Assembly (NCBI GenBank): GCA_036555425.1
Contig: DATBLL010000189.1
Span: 1-32,046, forward strand
Reading direction: 5' to 3'
DNA: 32,046 nucleotides
Origin: SBBV01 sp036555425
GTDB taxonomy: Bacteria; Pseudomonadota; Alphaproteobacteria; Bin65
The translations under genes were made by a program, and so were the position numbers. Position 1 is the stretch's first letter. Each line of letters opens with the position of its first letter. This document shows, piece by piece, positions 7,969 through 14,538 of the stretch. The notes beneath the pieces are model-generated. The model saw only the letters and a list, made by a program, of their open reading frames with translations, was not told the origin of the DNA and did not search any database.

Positions 7969-8868
7969 ATGAGCGCCGAAACCGCCGCCGTCACCGACAT
8001 CCGCCGCGTCGGCGTGATCGGGGCCGGACAGATGGGCAACGGCATCGCCCATGTCTGCTCGCTCGCGGGCTACGACGTGGTGCTCACCGACGTGAAGCCC
8101 GAGGCCTTGAAGAAGGCGCTCGACACGATCAACAAGAACATGGAGCGCCAGGTGAAGCGCTCCGTGCTCTCCGAAGCGGAGCGCGACGCGGCGCTCGGGC
8201 GCATCAAGACCAGCGTCAACGTCGCCGACGTCAAGGATTGCGACATCGTCATCGAGGCCGCCACCGAGAACGAGCAGGTGAAGCGCGAGATCCTGAAAGG
8301 GCTCTCGGGGCAGCTCAAGAAGGGCGCGATCATCGCCACCAACACCTCCTCGATCTCGATCACGCGCCTCGCCGCCTCCACCGACCGGCCCGAGAAATTC
8401 ATCGGCATGCACTTCATGAATCCGGTGCCGATGATGGAGCTGATCGAGCTCATCCGCGGGCTCGCCACCGACGAGGCGACCTTCCAGGTGGTGAAGACGA
8501 TGAGCCAGCGCCTCGGCAAGACCGTGGCCATGGCCGAGGATTTCCCGGCCTTCATCGTCAACCGCATCCTGCTGCCGATGATCAACGAAGCCGTGTACAC
8601 GCTCTACGAGGGCGTCGGCACGGTCGAGGCGATCGACACCGCGATGCGGCTCGGCGCCCACCATCCGATGGGCCCGCTCGAGCTCGCCGATTTCATCGGC
8701 CTCGACGTCTGCCTCGCCGTGATGCAGGTGCTCTACGACGGCCTCGCCGACAGCAAGTACCGCCCCTGTCCGCTGCTCGTGAAATACGTCGAGGCCGGCT
8801 GGCTCGGCCGCAAGGCCAAGCGCGGCTTCTACGACTACACCGGCGAGAAGCCCGTCCCGACGCGGTAG
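7969..8868 (+). CDS. hbd: 3-hydroxybutyryl-CoA dehydrogenase
   Basis: This 299-residue NAD(P)-dependent enzyme interconverts 3-hydroxybutyryl-CoA and acetoacetyl-CoA. RRVGVIGAGQMGNGIAHV (about residues 12-29) is the Rossmann GxGxxG loop. IGMHFMNPVPMMELIELI carries the catalytic His and Glu, and GKTVAMAEDFPAFIVNRIL and ADFIGLDVCLAVMQVL belong to the C-terminal helical domain. The length matches Hbd/PaaH. Two in-frame ATGs are possible: 7954 (five extra residues) and 7969. I prefer 7969 because GGATGGA lies about 7 bases before it, but the difference is slight. It sits 19 bases after etfA. With the window's PHB depolymerase it fits C4 acyl-CoA metabolism. Confidence 0.93.
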   Translation: MSAETAAVTDIRRVGVIGAGQMGNGIAHVCSLAGYDVVLTDVKPEALKKALDTINKNMERQVKRSVLSEAERDAALGRIKTSVNVADVKDCDIVIEAATENEQVKREILKGLSGQLKKGAIIATNTSSISITRLAASTDRPEKFIGMHFMNPVPMMELIELIRGLATDEATFQVVKTMSQRLGKTVAMAEDFPAFIVNRILLPMINEAVYTLYEGVGTVEAIDTAMRLGAHHPMGPLELADFIGLDVCLAVMQVLYDGLADSKYRPCPLLVKYVEAGWLGRKAKRGFYDYTGEKPVPTR

Positions 8869-8878
8869 GATTGGCCCC

Positions 8879-8894
8879 GGCGCGCTGCCGCGCC
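8879..8894. terminator. Short stem-loop between convergent hbd and CBS genes
   Basis: A 6-bp GC stem (8879-8884 with 8889-8894) and a 4-base loop lie in the 25-base gap between the two convergent genes. There is no U-run. It may help end both transcripts, but evidence is limited to the structure. Confidence 0.35.
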
Positions 8895-9313
8895 TAGCGG
8901 TGAAAATCGAGATAGGCCTCGACGAACGCCTGGACCGGCAGCGGGGCATCGCCGCGCGCAAAGTCGCCCCTGCGCACCACGCCCACCGGATACGCTTCGT
9001 GGTTGACCACGACGAGGCGGCGGGTGTGGAGCGATTCCATCTTGTGCCACGCCGCTTCGATCTCATCGTCTTCGAAGCAGCAGCATGGCGGGTCCGACAT
9101 GATCCGGCGCACCTCCACCGCACCGGGATTTTCGGCCTCGGCCAGCCCGCGGCAGGTCATGTCGTGTTCCGTGATCATTCCGATCGTGTGATCGCGCTCG
9201 ACGACCGCGAGGCAGTCGAGCCCGGTCTTTCGCATCGTGTCGGCGACGTCGCGGAGCGGGCATTCGGGGCCGACGAAACCCGCGAACGCGGTCATGATTT
9301 CGCGCACTTGCAT
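8894..9313 (-). CDS. CBS-pair domain protein
   Basis: This 139-residue protein consists of two CBS motifs only: VREIMTAFAGFVGPECPLRDVADTM with GMITEHDMTCRGLAE (residues about 3-65), then RRIMSDPPCCCFEDDEIEAAWHKM with RRLVVVNHEAYPVGVVRRGDFA (about 70-125). Such modules usually bind adenine nucleotides and sense energy state. The second motif contains three consecutive cysteines (CCC) where relatives usually have one or two, so thiol or metal chemistry is possible. The ATG at 9313 was chosen because GGAGGA lies 4 bases before it; the adjacent ATG at 9316 is too close. It is the last gene of the copper/heme-copper block and has its own anaerobox promoter upstream. Confidence 0.85.
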   Translation of the reverse strand: MQVREIMTAFAGFVGPECPLRDVADTMRKTGLDCLAVVERDHTIGMITEHDMTCRGLAEAENPGAVEVRRIMSDPPCCCFEDDEIEAAWHKMESLHTRRLVVVNHEAYPVGVVRRGDFARGDAPLPVQAFVEAYLDFHR

Positions 9314-9444
9314 CATTTCCTCCACCGGCTCGGGGAAGGTCCTTGCGCCGCGCCCAAACCCGGCCGCGGCGGCGTTCCCCGTTTGCTTCTCAAGAGCGCC
9401 ACGACCCGACGGAATTTCCGTTTCGGGAGCGATGGCGAGTTGAC

Positions 9445-9486
9445 CGTATAGCGGCGTGATGCCGCCCGCGCCTTGATCGAGATCAA
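9445..9486 (-). promoter_or_regulatory. FNR/FixK-type anaerobox and -10 element before the CBS gene
   Basis: TTGATCGAGATCAA at 9473-9486 is a perfect match to the FNR/FixK consensus TTGAT-N4-ATCAA. Reading the minus strand, 22 bases later comes TATACG (complement of 9445-9450), the position of a -10 hexamer in class II promoters where the box is centred at -41.5. This puts the transcription start near 9438 and gives a leader of about 125 bases. The spacing is identical to that of the second box at 18422. The site is seen directly; activation at low oxygen is inferred from the family. Confidence 0.8.
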
Positions 9487-9510
9487 AATGGGTGTGGCTC
9501 GGCTTGGAAC

Positions 9511-9720
9511 TCAGCGCGGCGCACGCGCCCCGCGCCGACCGCGCGCGGCCTTCCCAATCGAGACAAGCACCCACAAGGCGAGCGCAAGGAACACCGCGGC
9601 GCCGGCTCCCCAAACGCGCGCGGCGGCCGGCATGTCGAACATCGGGACCAGCGCATAGGCGGCGGCGAGCAGAGCCCAGACGGCGAACACGATCGCCAGC
9701 GCCAGAACGTCCTCATCCAT
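9511..9720 (-). CDS. Small two-helix membrane protein of the heme-copper operon
   Basis: This 69-residue protein has two hydrophobic helices (about residues 5-27 and 33-54) and a basic C-terminal tail (GKAARGRRGARAPR). AGGAG lies about 7 bases before the ATG and overlaps the end of subunit I, whose stop is 12 bases upstream, so the two are translationally close. Position and size recall the small accessory subunits (such as subunit IIa of ba3 or CcoQ of cbb3) encoded beside oxidase genes. I recognise no family, so an accessory or assembly role is inference from context. Confidence 0.7.
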   Translation of the reverse strand: MDEDVLALAIVFAVWALLAAAYALVPMFDMPAAARVWGAGAAVFLALALWVLVSIGKAARGRRGARAPR

Positions 9721-9732
9721 CGTCGATCTCCT

Positions 9733-11394
9733 TCAATGGCCGCTGCCGGAGGCGAGCACCGGCAGCGCGTGCATCAGTTCGAAGGCAAGTGCGGTCGCGG
9801 CGTAGATCGCCAGGATCAGCACCGCCACCGAAGCCGGGGCCGACCACGCCGAATAGCGCACCACCGCGCGCTCGGGCGGCGGGGCGATGGCGCGCGCCGG
9901 CGGCGCTGCGGCACGCGCCCCGAGCCGGGCGAGCCCGCCGAGCAGGATCAGCGCGTAGGCGAGCACCGCGGTGGCCATGACGGCCCCGGCTGCGCCGACC
10001 ACGATCGAGATCGTGCGCCAGAGCGCCGGCGCCTGCCCGTCGTAGCTCACGTCGAGCGCGCGCCGCGGCAAGCCGGTGAGGCCGCCCACGACGCCCGCCA
10101 GGGCGAAGACGAGCAGCGCCGCACCGATCGCGTAGGGCAGTGCCCGCAGCAGCCGGCGCAGCGGCGGCGCGTGGCCGCCGAGGCCAGGCATCGCATGCGC
10201 GATACCGGCCAGCAGCGTCAGGGAGACCGTGCCCACCGTCAGGAAGTGGAAATAGGCGGGCACGAAGAAGGTGTCGCTCAAGAGGCCGGCGAGCTTCTCC
10301 TGGATCAGCACGAACGAGAAAGTGCCGCCCAGCGCCAGCGAGAGAACCGCGATGGCGAGCGCGTCGGCCGCGGGCTGGCCCCAGGGCAGCGCCCGCGCCC
10401 AGCCGAAGGCGCCGCGCCTTCCGGCGGCGCGCGCCCGCGCCTCCAGCGAGATTACGATCACGAGGAACGCCGCGATCGTCGGCACGCCGACGAAGAGCGA
10501 GAGGACGGAGCCGAGCGCGCGCACCAGCGGCGCGAGGCCGGGCTCGAGGAACATGTGATAGAGCGACGTGGGCGGCACGAAGATGAGGTAGAGCGCGAAG
10601 ACGAGCTTCGAAAAGCGCTCGCCGAACAGCGAGCCGGCCCCGACGTAGTCGCGCGCAAGCGCATACCACACGAGGACCGTGCCCATCAGCGGCAGATAGT
10701 GGAGATTGTGGAACAGGATGTGCCAGCCGGTGCTGTGATCGGTGGGCGGCGCGCCGGCGCCCGCGGCCCACAGCACCGCGGGAAGGAACGTGTTGAGCAT
10801 CGCGACGCCGCTGACCAGGATGAGGCCCGCCCACGCGACGGCGCCGAATGTGACCGCGCTCCAGGGCGCGCCGCCGCGCTCCGCCTTGCCGGCGATCGCG
10901 GTCGCGATCGCCGAGAGCGCGATGCAGGCGAGGCCGAGCGCCAGGCCGAGATAGCCGGCATAGAAGAGGAGGGCATGGTCGCGGTCGTCTTGCGCCAGAT
11001 CGGGCTCGCCGTCGTAGAGCAGCGGCGCGCCGAGCCAGGTGCCGGCCTGGGTTGCGGCGAAGCCGGCCAGCATCAGCGCGCCGCCGAGCCACGCAAATGC
11101 GCGCAGCGCCAGCGCGGGGCGCGCGCGGCCATGGGCCATGACGAGCGCCAGCAGCAGCGCCGCCTGCGCGAAGTAGAGCCAGAAGAAGAAGGCGGAGACG
11201 CCGTGGCTGGTGAGCAGGCGATAGCCGTTCTCCGGCGCCGGCGCCGTCGCGCCGCCGCGCGTGAGCGCCACGAGCGCGCCGGCGACGACGCCCGCGGCCA
11301 GCGTCGCCAGCGCGGCGGCGAACAGCGATTTGAGCAGGGCCTTGTCCCGCGCCGGCGCGCGGGCAAGAGCGGCGGAGATTTCCAGGTGTTCCAT
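9733..11394 (-). CDS. Atypical B-family heme-copper oxidase subunit I with Tyr in place of two active-site His
   Basis: This 553-residue protein with about 13 helices is a heme-copper oxidase subunit I closest to the ba3 (B) family. RLLTSHGVSAFFFWLYFAQA carries the helix-II low-spin-heme His64. HNLHY (229-233) aligns with HPIVY of Thermus ba3, keeping the CuB His229 and the cross-linked Tyr233. LYHMFLEPG (278-286) aligns with FHHQFADPG, so the first CuB His is Tyr279 while His280 remains. VPAYFHF (378-384) aligns with VPGHFHL, so the high-spin heme axial His is Tyr381, while low-spin His383 remains. The GAFGWARALPW loop also matches ba3. Both Tyr codons read TAT. With a CuA subunit II encoded 8 bases upstream it probably forms a CuA-linked complex, but whether it reduces O2 or NO, or neither, is unknown. 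Confidence 0.88.
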   Translation of the reverse strand: MEHLEISAALARAPARDKALLKSLFAAALATLAAGVVAGALVALTRGGATAPAPENGYRLLTSHGVSAFFFWLYFAQAALLLALVMAHGRARPALALRAFAWLGGALMLAGFAATQAGTWLGAPLLYDGEPDLAQDDRDHALLFYAGYLGLALGLACIALSAIATAIAGKAERGGAPWSAVTFGAVAWAGLILVSGVAMLNTFLPAVLWAAGAGAPPTDHSTGWHILFHNLHYLPLMGTVLVWYALARDYVGAGSLFGERFSKLVFALYLIFVPPTSLYHMFLEPGLAPLVRALGSVLSLFVGVPTIAAFLVIVISLEARARAAGRRGAFGWARALPWGQPAADALAIAVLSLALGGTFSFVLIQEKLAGLLSDTFFVPAYFHFLTVGTVSLTLLAGIAHAMPGLGGHAPPLRRLLRALPYAIGAALLVFALAGVVGGLTGLPRRALDVSYDGQAPALWRTISIVVGAAGAVMATAVLAYALILLGGLARLGARAAAPPARAIAPPPERAVVRYSAWSAPASVAVLILAIYAATALAFELMHALPVLASGSGH

Positions 11395-11402
11395 CGCGCG
11401 CC

Positions 11403-12050
11403 TCACGCAATCTCGATCGTGGCGGACATGCGGTCGTGGGGCGGACCGCAATAGGTCGTGCAATAGACGAGGTAGCGGCCGGCGCGGCGGAACTCGATCT
11501 CGCGCTCCACGGCCACGCCCGGCCGCAAGCGCACGATCACGCTGCCGGCCCCGGCCTGGATCGAAGCGCCGTGCGCCACGTCCACCGCCATCATGCGGAA
11601 GCGATAGCGCCGGCCGCGCGCGAGCTTCAGCGTCCCCGGCTCGAACGACCAGCGCTGCGCGAGCAGATAGACGTCGAGCGCGCCGCCCGTCGCGTGGCCC
11701 TCGTGGCCCGGCGCCGCGGGCGGCGGGAGGACCGCGACCGATCCGTCGCCTTGCCGGTGGCGCGCGAAGAACGCCTCCGCCTCGCCGCGGAATTTCGCGA
11801 TCGCGTCGCTCCGTCCGCCGGCCGGCGCGCCGTGCCCGGCATGCGCCGGATCGGGTTGCGCCGGTGCGGGCCGTGCGTGCCCGGCATGCGGATCGTCGTG
11901 CCCGGCGGGTTTTCCGCCGCTGAAGTCGAGCGGCGCCGCATCGTAGGCCGCCCACACGCCGTAGACGCTGAGGATGCCGAGACTGGCGCCGACGACGAAG
12001 CTGCGGCGGCTGGTCAGCGCGGGCTTCCGCCCGGATTCGGTGTCGGACAT
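11403..12050 (-). CDS. CuA-domain subunit II of the heme-copper complex
   Basis: This 215-residue protein is anchored by one N-terminal helix (about residues 17-36) preceded by TSRRSFV, a twin-arginine-like motif. A His-rich linker follows (His51, 55, 58, 70 and 73), then a cupredoxin domain. All CuA ligands are present: His160 (VDVAHGAS), Cys197 and Cys201 (VYCTTYCGPPH), His205 and Met208. In the family, CuA takes electrons from cytochrome c and passes them to heme in subunit I. The length is nearer to ba3 subunit II (168 aa) than to aa3. The ATG at 12050 has GGGAG upstream; the open frame beyond it lacks coding character. Subunit I begins 8 bases after the stop, a typical coupled pair. Confidence 0.9.
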   Translation of the reverse strand: MSDTESGRKPALTSRRSFVVGASLGILSVYGVWAAYDAAPLDFSGGKPAGHDDPHAGHARPAPAQPDPAHAGHGAPAGGRSDAIAKFRGEAEAFFARHRQGDGSVAVLPPPAAPGHEGHATGGALDVYLLAQRWSFEPGTLKLARGRRYRFRMMAVDVAHGASIQAGAGSVIVRLRPGVAVEREIEFRRAGRYLVYCTTYCGPPHDRMSATIEIA

Positions 12051-12099
12051 CGAAGGCTCCCTATGCCCGCGTGGTGGCCGGCGCGCGGCGCCGTTGGGA

Positions 12100-12741
12100 T
12101 CAGTGCATGCCCCGGCGCGGCGACGACAGCTCGCCGAACGTCTTCTTCTGATCGTCGGCCAGCGCCGCATAGAGCGCGGCGAGCGCCGGCTTGGTGCGCC
12201 GCGCGATCTCGAGCCGCGCCGCCAGCGACTTCTCCTCCGCGGCGATGCGATCGACCGGCGTCGCCGCCGCCGGCGCCTTGGCCAGCTCGGCGGCCAGCGC
12301 GTTGAGCTGCTTGGCGTTGGCGCGGAGCGCTTCGGCATAATCGCCCCACGCCTTTTCCTGCGCCGGCGCGATCTTGAGCTCGGCCTTCAAGAACGCGATG
12401 TGGCCTTCGACGCGATCGATCGCACGGCCGGCCATGCGATCCCGCATCTGGGCCATCATGCCGGTGCCGCCCATGCCCATCATGCGCATGCGGTGCATGG
12501 CGCCCTGGTCCTGCATCATGCCGGACATCATCTGATGCATCATCTGCATCATATTGCCCATCATCATGCCGCCGGGGCCTTGCATGCCGGGCTCGCCGGC
12601 GCGGGGTTGCGCGGGCCCGGTCGCGGGCGGCTTGGCCGTGTCGGCCGGCGGATGATGCGCGTCTTCGGCGGCGGCGGGGAGAGCGAGCGCGGCGGCGAAC
12701 AGCGCCGGAAGGATTGCGAGGCGAGCGAGCGAGCGAGACAT
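12100..12741 (-). CDS. Met-rich Spy/CpxP (LTXXQ)-like periplasmic protein
   Basis: This 213-residue secreted protein has a Sec signal peptide (residues 1-25, ending LPAAAED). A His/Pro-rich spacer follows, then an exceptional Met-rich stretch at residues 53-103 with 21 Met in 51 residues, including MMM, five other MM pairs and MRMM. The C-terminal half is all-helical and charged (EGHIAFLKAELKIAPAQEKAWGDYAEALRANAKQL) and resembles the LTXXQ repeat of Spy/CpxP chaperones and metal sensors. Clustered Met in an oxidising compartment commonly binds Cu+ or protects against oxidation. The start has AAGGAG 7 bases upstream. It lies 49 bases upstream of the CuA subunit gene, so a role in copper buffering or delivery to the complex is a reasonable inference. 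Confidence 0.82.
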   Translation of the reverse strand: MSRSLARLAILPALFAAALALPAAAEDAHHPPADTAKPPATGPAQPRAGEPGMQGPGGMMMGNMMQMMHQMMSGMMQDQGAMHRMRMMGMGGTGMMAQMRDRMAGRAIDRVEGHIAFLKAELKIAPAQEKAWGDYAEALRANAKQLNALAAELAKAPAAATPVDRIAAEEKSLAARLEIARRTKPALAALYAALADDQKKTFGELSSPRRGMH

Positions 12742-12802
12742 GGGTGACTCCTTGTTTGCGGGAAGGTTGGGGTTGCTGGGCGGATTGGCGAGAGTGGTTG
12801 AG

Positions 12803-13462
12803 CTACGAGCTGACGAGGCTGCGAAGGCTGGAGAGGCGCGGGATGAAGCCGGGCGTGCGCGCGGCGTAGGCGGCATAGGCCTCGCCGAATTGGGCGAGCG
12901 CTTCGCGCTCCTCGCCGCGGGCGAGGCGCGCATACATCCAGACCAAGACCGGAAACATCGCCAGCGTCAGCAGCGTCGGCCACTGCAGCAGGAATCCGAG
13001 CATGATCAGGATGAATCCAAGATACTGGGGATGGCGGAGATGCGCGTAGGGCCCGGTCGTGGCGAGCGCCTTCGCCCGCTGCGCCGCGTAGAGCACGCGC
13101 CAGGCCGCCGCGGTGAGCAGGAAGCCGGCCGCGATGAAGACGAAGCTCAAGATGTGGAACGGCCCGAAATGCGGGTTGGTCTTCCAGCCGAACAGCATTT
13201 CGAACAGGTGCCCGGCGTCGTGCGAGAACCAGTCGATGCCGGGAAAGCGGGTCTGCAGCCAGCCCGAGAGGAAATAGAGCGTCAGCGGGAAGCCGTACAT
13301 CTCGGTGAAGAGGGCGACGAGAAAGGCGCTGAAGGCCCCGAACGAACGCCAGTCGCGCTTGGTCCGGGGCTTGAAGAAGCTGAAGGCGAAGAAGATGAAG
13401 ACGGCCGAGTTGATGACAACGAGCGCCCAGAGGCCGTAGGCGGAGGCGGTTTGCTGCGGCAT
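12803..13462 (-). CDS. ICMT/PEMT-type membrane methyltransferase
   Basis: This 219-residue integral membrane protein has about five helices. Its C-terminal half holds the isoprenylcysteine carboxyl methyltransferase motif: TTGPYAHLRHPQYLGFILIM (about residues 140-159), where R-H-P-x-Y-x-G binds S-adenosylmethionine, followed by a conserved Glu-containing segment (ARGEEREALAQFGEAYAAYAARTPGFIP). Bacterial members methylate unknown or varied substrates and often sit in metal or respiratory clusters. The middle section (TEMYGFPLTLYFLSGWL and HDAGHLFEMLFGW) is the form of this family usually seen with DUF2933 genes, as here. AGGAG overlaps the stop of the upstream DUF2933-like gene and lies 8 bases before the ATG. 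The substrate cannot be inferred. Confidence 0.87.
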   Translation of the reverse strand: MPQQTASAYGLWALVVINSAVFIFFAFSFFKPRTKRDWRSFGAFSAFLVALFTEMYGFPLTLYFLSGWLQTRFPGIDWFSHDAGHLFEMLFGWKTNPHFGPFHILSFVFIAAGFLLTAAAWRVLYAAQRAKALATTGPYAHLRHPQYLGFILIMLGFLLQWPTLLTLAMFPVLVWMYARLARGEEREALAQFGEAYAAYAARTPGFIPRLSSLRSLVSS

Positions 13463-13473
13463 GGCGGGCGCTC

Positions 13474-13755
13474 CTATTTGCCCCGTTGCGCGGGCGTGGC
13501 GTCGCGCTCGCCGGCATTCTTGGCTCCGCCATGATCGTGGCCGCCATGGCCATGGCCGCGATGCATGAAGATGTGCATGAGCGGGCAGGCGAGGATAAGC
13601 AACCACGGCAGCACGCCGAAGACGTGCGCGGTGTGCTCGGTGACGAGGAAGAACGCCGCGATCGCGGCGAAGCCGAGGAACGCCCAGCCGAGCGGCGTCC
13701 TCCAGAATGATTTGCGTTCGTCCCCGTTCGCGTCGTGATGTTGGTTCTCGTGCAT
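13474..13755 (-). CDS. DUF2933-like small membrane protein
   Basis: This 93-residue protein has a polar N-terminus, two hydrophobic segments (about residues 22-37 and 43-60) and the motif LLILACPLMHIFMH. A His/Gly-rich tail follows (MHRGHGHGGHDHGG). The TEHTAHVFGVLPWLLILACPLMH arrangement is characteristic of DUF2933 proteins, found beside copper ATPases and ICMT-type methyltransferases. The His-rich tail could bind Cu or Zn. Two ATGs are possible; the one at 13755 is preferred because AGGGGA lies 6 bases before it, whereas the ATG at 13761 abuts that site. It overlaps the ribosome-binding site of the next gene. The family function is unknown. Confidence 0.8.
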   Translation of the reverse strand: MHENQHHDANGDERKSFWRTPLGWAFLGFAAIAAFFLVTEHTAHVFGVLPWLLILACPLMHIFMHRGHGHGGHDHGGAKNAGERDATPAQRGK

Positions 13756-13784
13756 TGGCATTCCCCTGTGTCGCGCTCGCGTCG

Positions 13785-14258
13785 CTAACGCAGCCGGTGC
13801 TCGTAGGTGAAAACCGCCGTCACCGCCGGCCGATTGGGCCGGCGCATTTCGATCCGGATCGTGTAGCGGTCCTCGCCCGGCAGATTGAAATAGCCGCCAT
13901 AGGTGACCGTCCCTTCGATCTGCATCGCTTTGAGCTCGATCCGGCTGCCGGCCAAGCCGAGGCCCGCAATCGTGGCCGAGACCCGGGCATCCGAAACGCG
14001 TTCGCCGGTCTTTTCATCGAATAGGGCTGCCGTGAGGTGATACTGGTGCACGCCGCGTGGCGCGCGTCCGTGCGGCGGCGGTTGTGGCAGCCGGCCGGGC
14101 GTATGGCCGCGCAGCACCTGCGCCGGAATCACGCCGAGATACACGGCGAGGCCGCCGACGGCGCGATACTGCTGGGCGTTCGCGGCCGTGGCAGGTACGA
14201 GCGCAAGCCAGGCGCAAAAGGCGGCGGGGAGCAGCGAGCGCGAGGCCGTCTCGTTCAT
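13785..14258 (-). CDS. Secreted periplasmic protein of unknown function
   Basis: This 157-residue protein has a signal peptide (residues 1-29, ending TAANAQQY). The mature domain, about 128 residues, looks rich in beta-strands: GGLAVYLGVIPAQVLRGHTPG, a His/Pro loop (LPQPPPHGRAPRGVHQYHLTAALFD), then GERVSDARVSATIAGLGLAG and a C-terminal YTIRIEMRRPNRPAVTAVFTYEHRLR. This has the feel of an immunoglobulin-like fold that might bind a metal through its His residues (for example in HQYH). I recognise no named family. Its start overlaps the stop of the preceding gene (ATGA), so it is translationally coupled within the copper operon. A part in copper handling or complex assembly is inferred from position only. 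Confidence 0.75.
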   Translation of the reverse strand: MNETASRSLLPAAFCAWLALVPATAANAQQYRAVGGLAVYLGVIPAQVLRGHTPGRLPQPPPHGRAPRGVHQYHLTAALFDEKTGERVSDARVSATIAGLGLAGSRIELKAMQIEGTVTYGGYFNLPGEDRYTIRIEMRRPNRPAVTAVFTYEHRLR

Positions 14259-14503
14259 GGCCGCACTCCGCGCGCCGACGATTTGTCGCCGGCCGCTTGC
14301 ATCCGCGGGCGCCGGCGCATGGCGATGAACAATCCCCAGCCGATGATCAGCGGGCAGACCAAGAGCAGCGCCGCCAGCACCGCCGTCCACACCGTGATGC
14401 CGAGCAGCAGCAACGCGAGCAGGGCGAGCACCACACCGATGCCGAGACAGGCGCCGAGCACTCCGACCGCGCGATCGGGAGAGAGTTCGGTCTTGCTCGT
14501 CAT
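14255..14503 (-). CDS. Small two-helix membrane protein
   Basis: This 82-residue protein has two strongly hydrophobic helices (about residues 13-34 and 38-62) and a basic tail (MRRRPRMQAAGDKSSARG). An in-frame ATG at 14542 overlaps the methyltransferase stop as ATGA and would add 13 residues. However, those codons include ATA and ACA, unusual in this GC-rich DNA, and AGGTG lies 6 bases before the ATG at 14503, so 14503 is preferred. It is coupled to the next gene by a 4-base overlap. It resembles the small membrane proteins (DUF2933 and similar) found in copper-export clusters, but I cannot assign a family. Confidence 0.62.
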   Translation of the reverse strand: MTSKTELSPDRAVGVLGACLGIGVVLALLALLLLGITVWTAVLAALLLVCPLIIGWGLFIAMRRRPRMQAAGDKSSARGVRP

Positions 14504-14538
14504 GGCGACACCTATGCGTGTGAGAGGATCGGCAAGGG

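Noticed and set aside
9733..11394. Calling the oxidase subunit I cbb3-type (CcoN), suggested by the FixK box and copper ATPase
   Set aside because: The partner is a CuA subunit II, there are no CcoO/CcoP cytochromes c, and the landmark strings align with ba3 (B family).
9736..11454. Long open frame on the + strand opposite the heme-copper subunit I gene (also 15945-17594 opposite the copper ATPase)
   Set aside because: Both encode Arg/Glu/His-rich peptides with no fold or family features, the usual mirror of GC-rich coding DNA. The minus-strand proteins have clear motifs.
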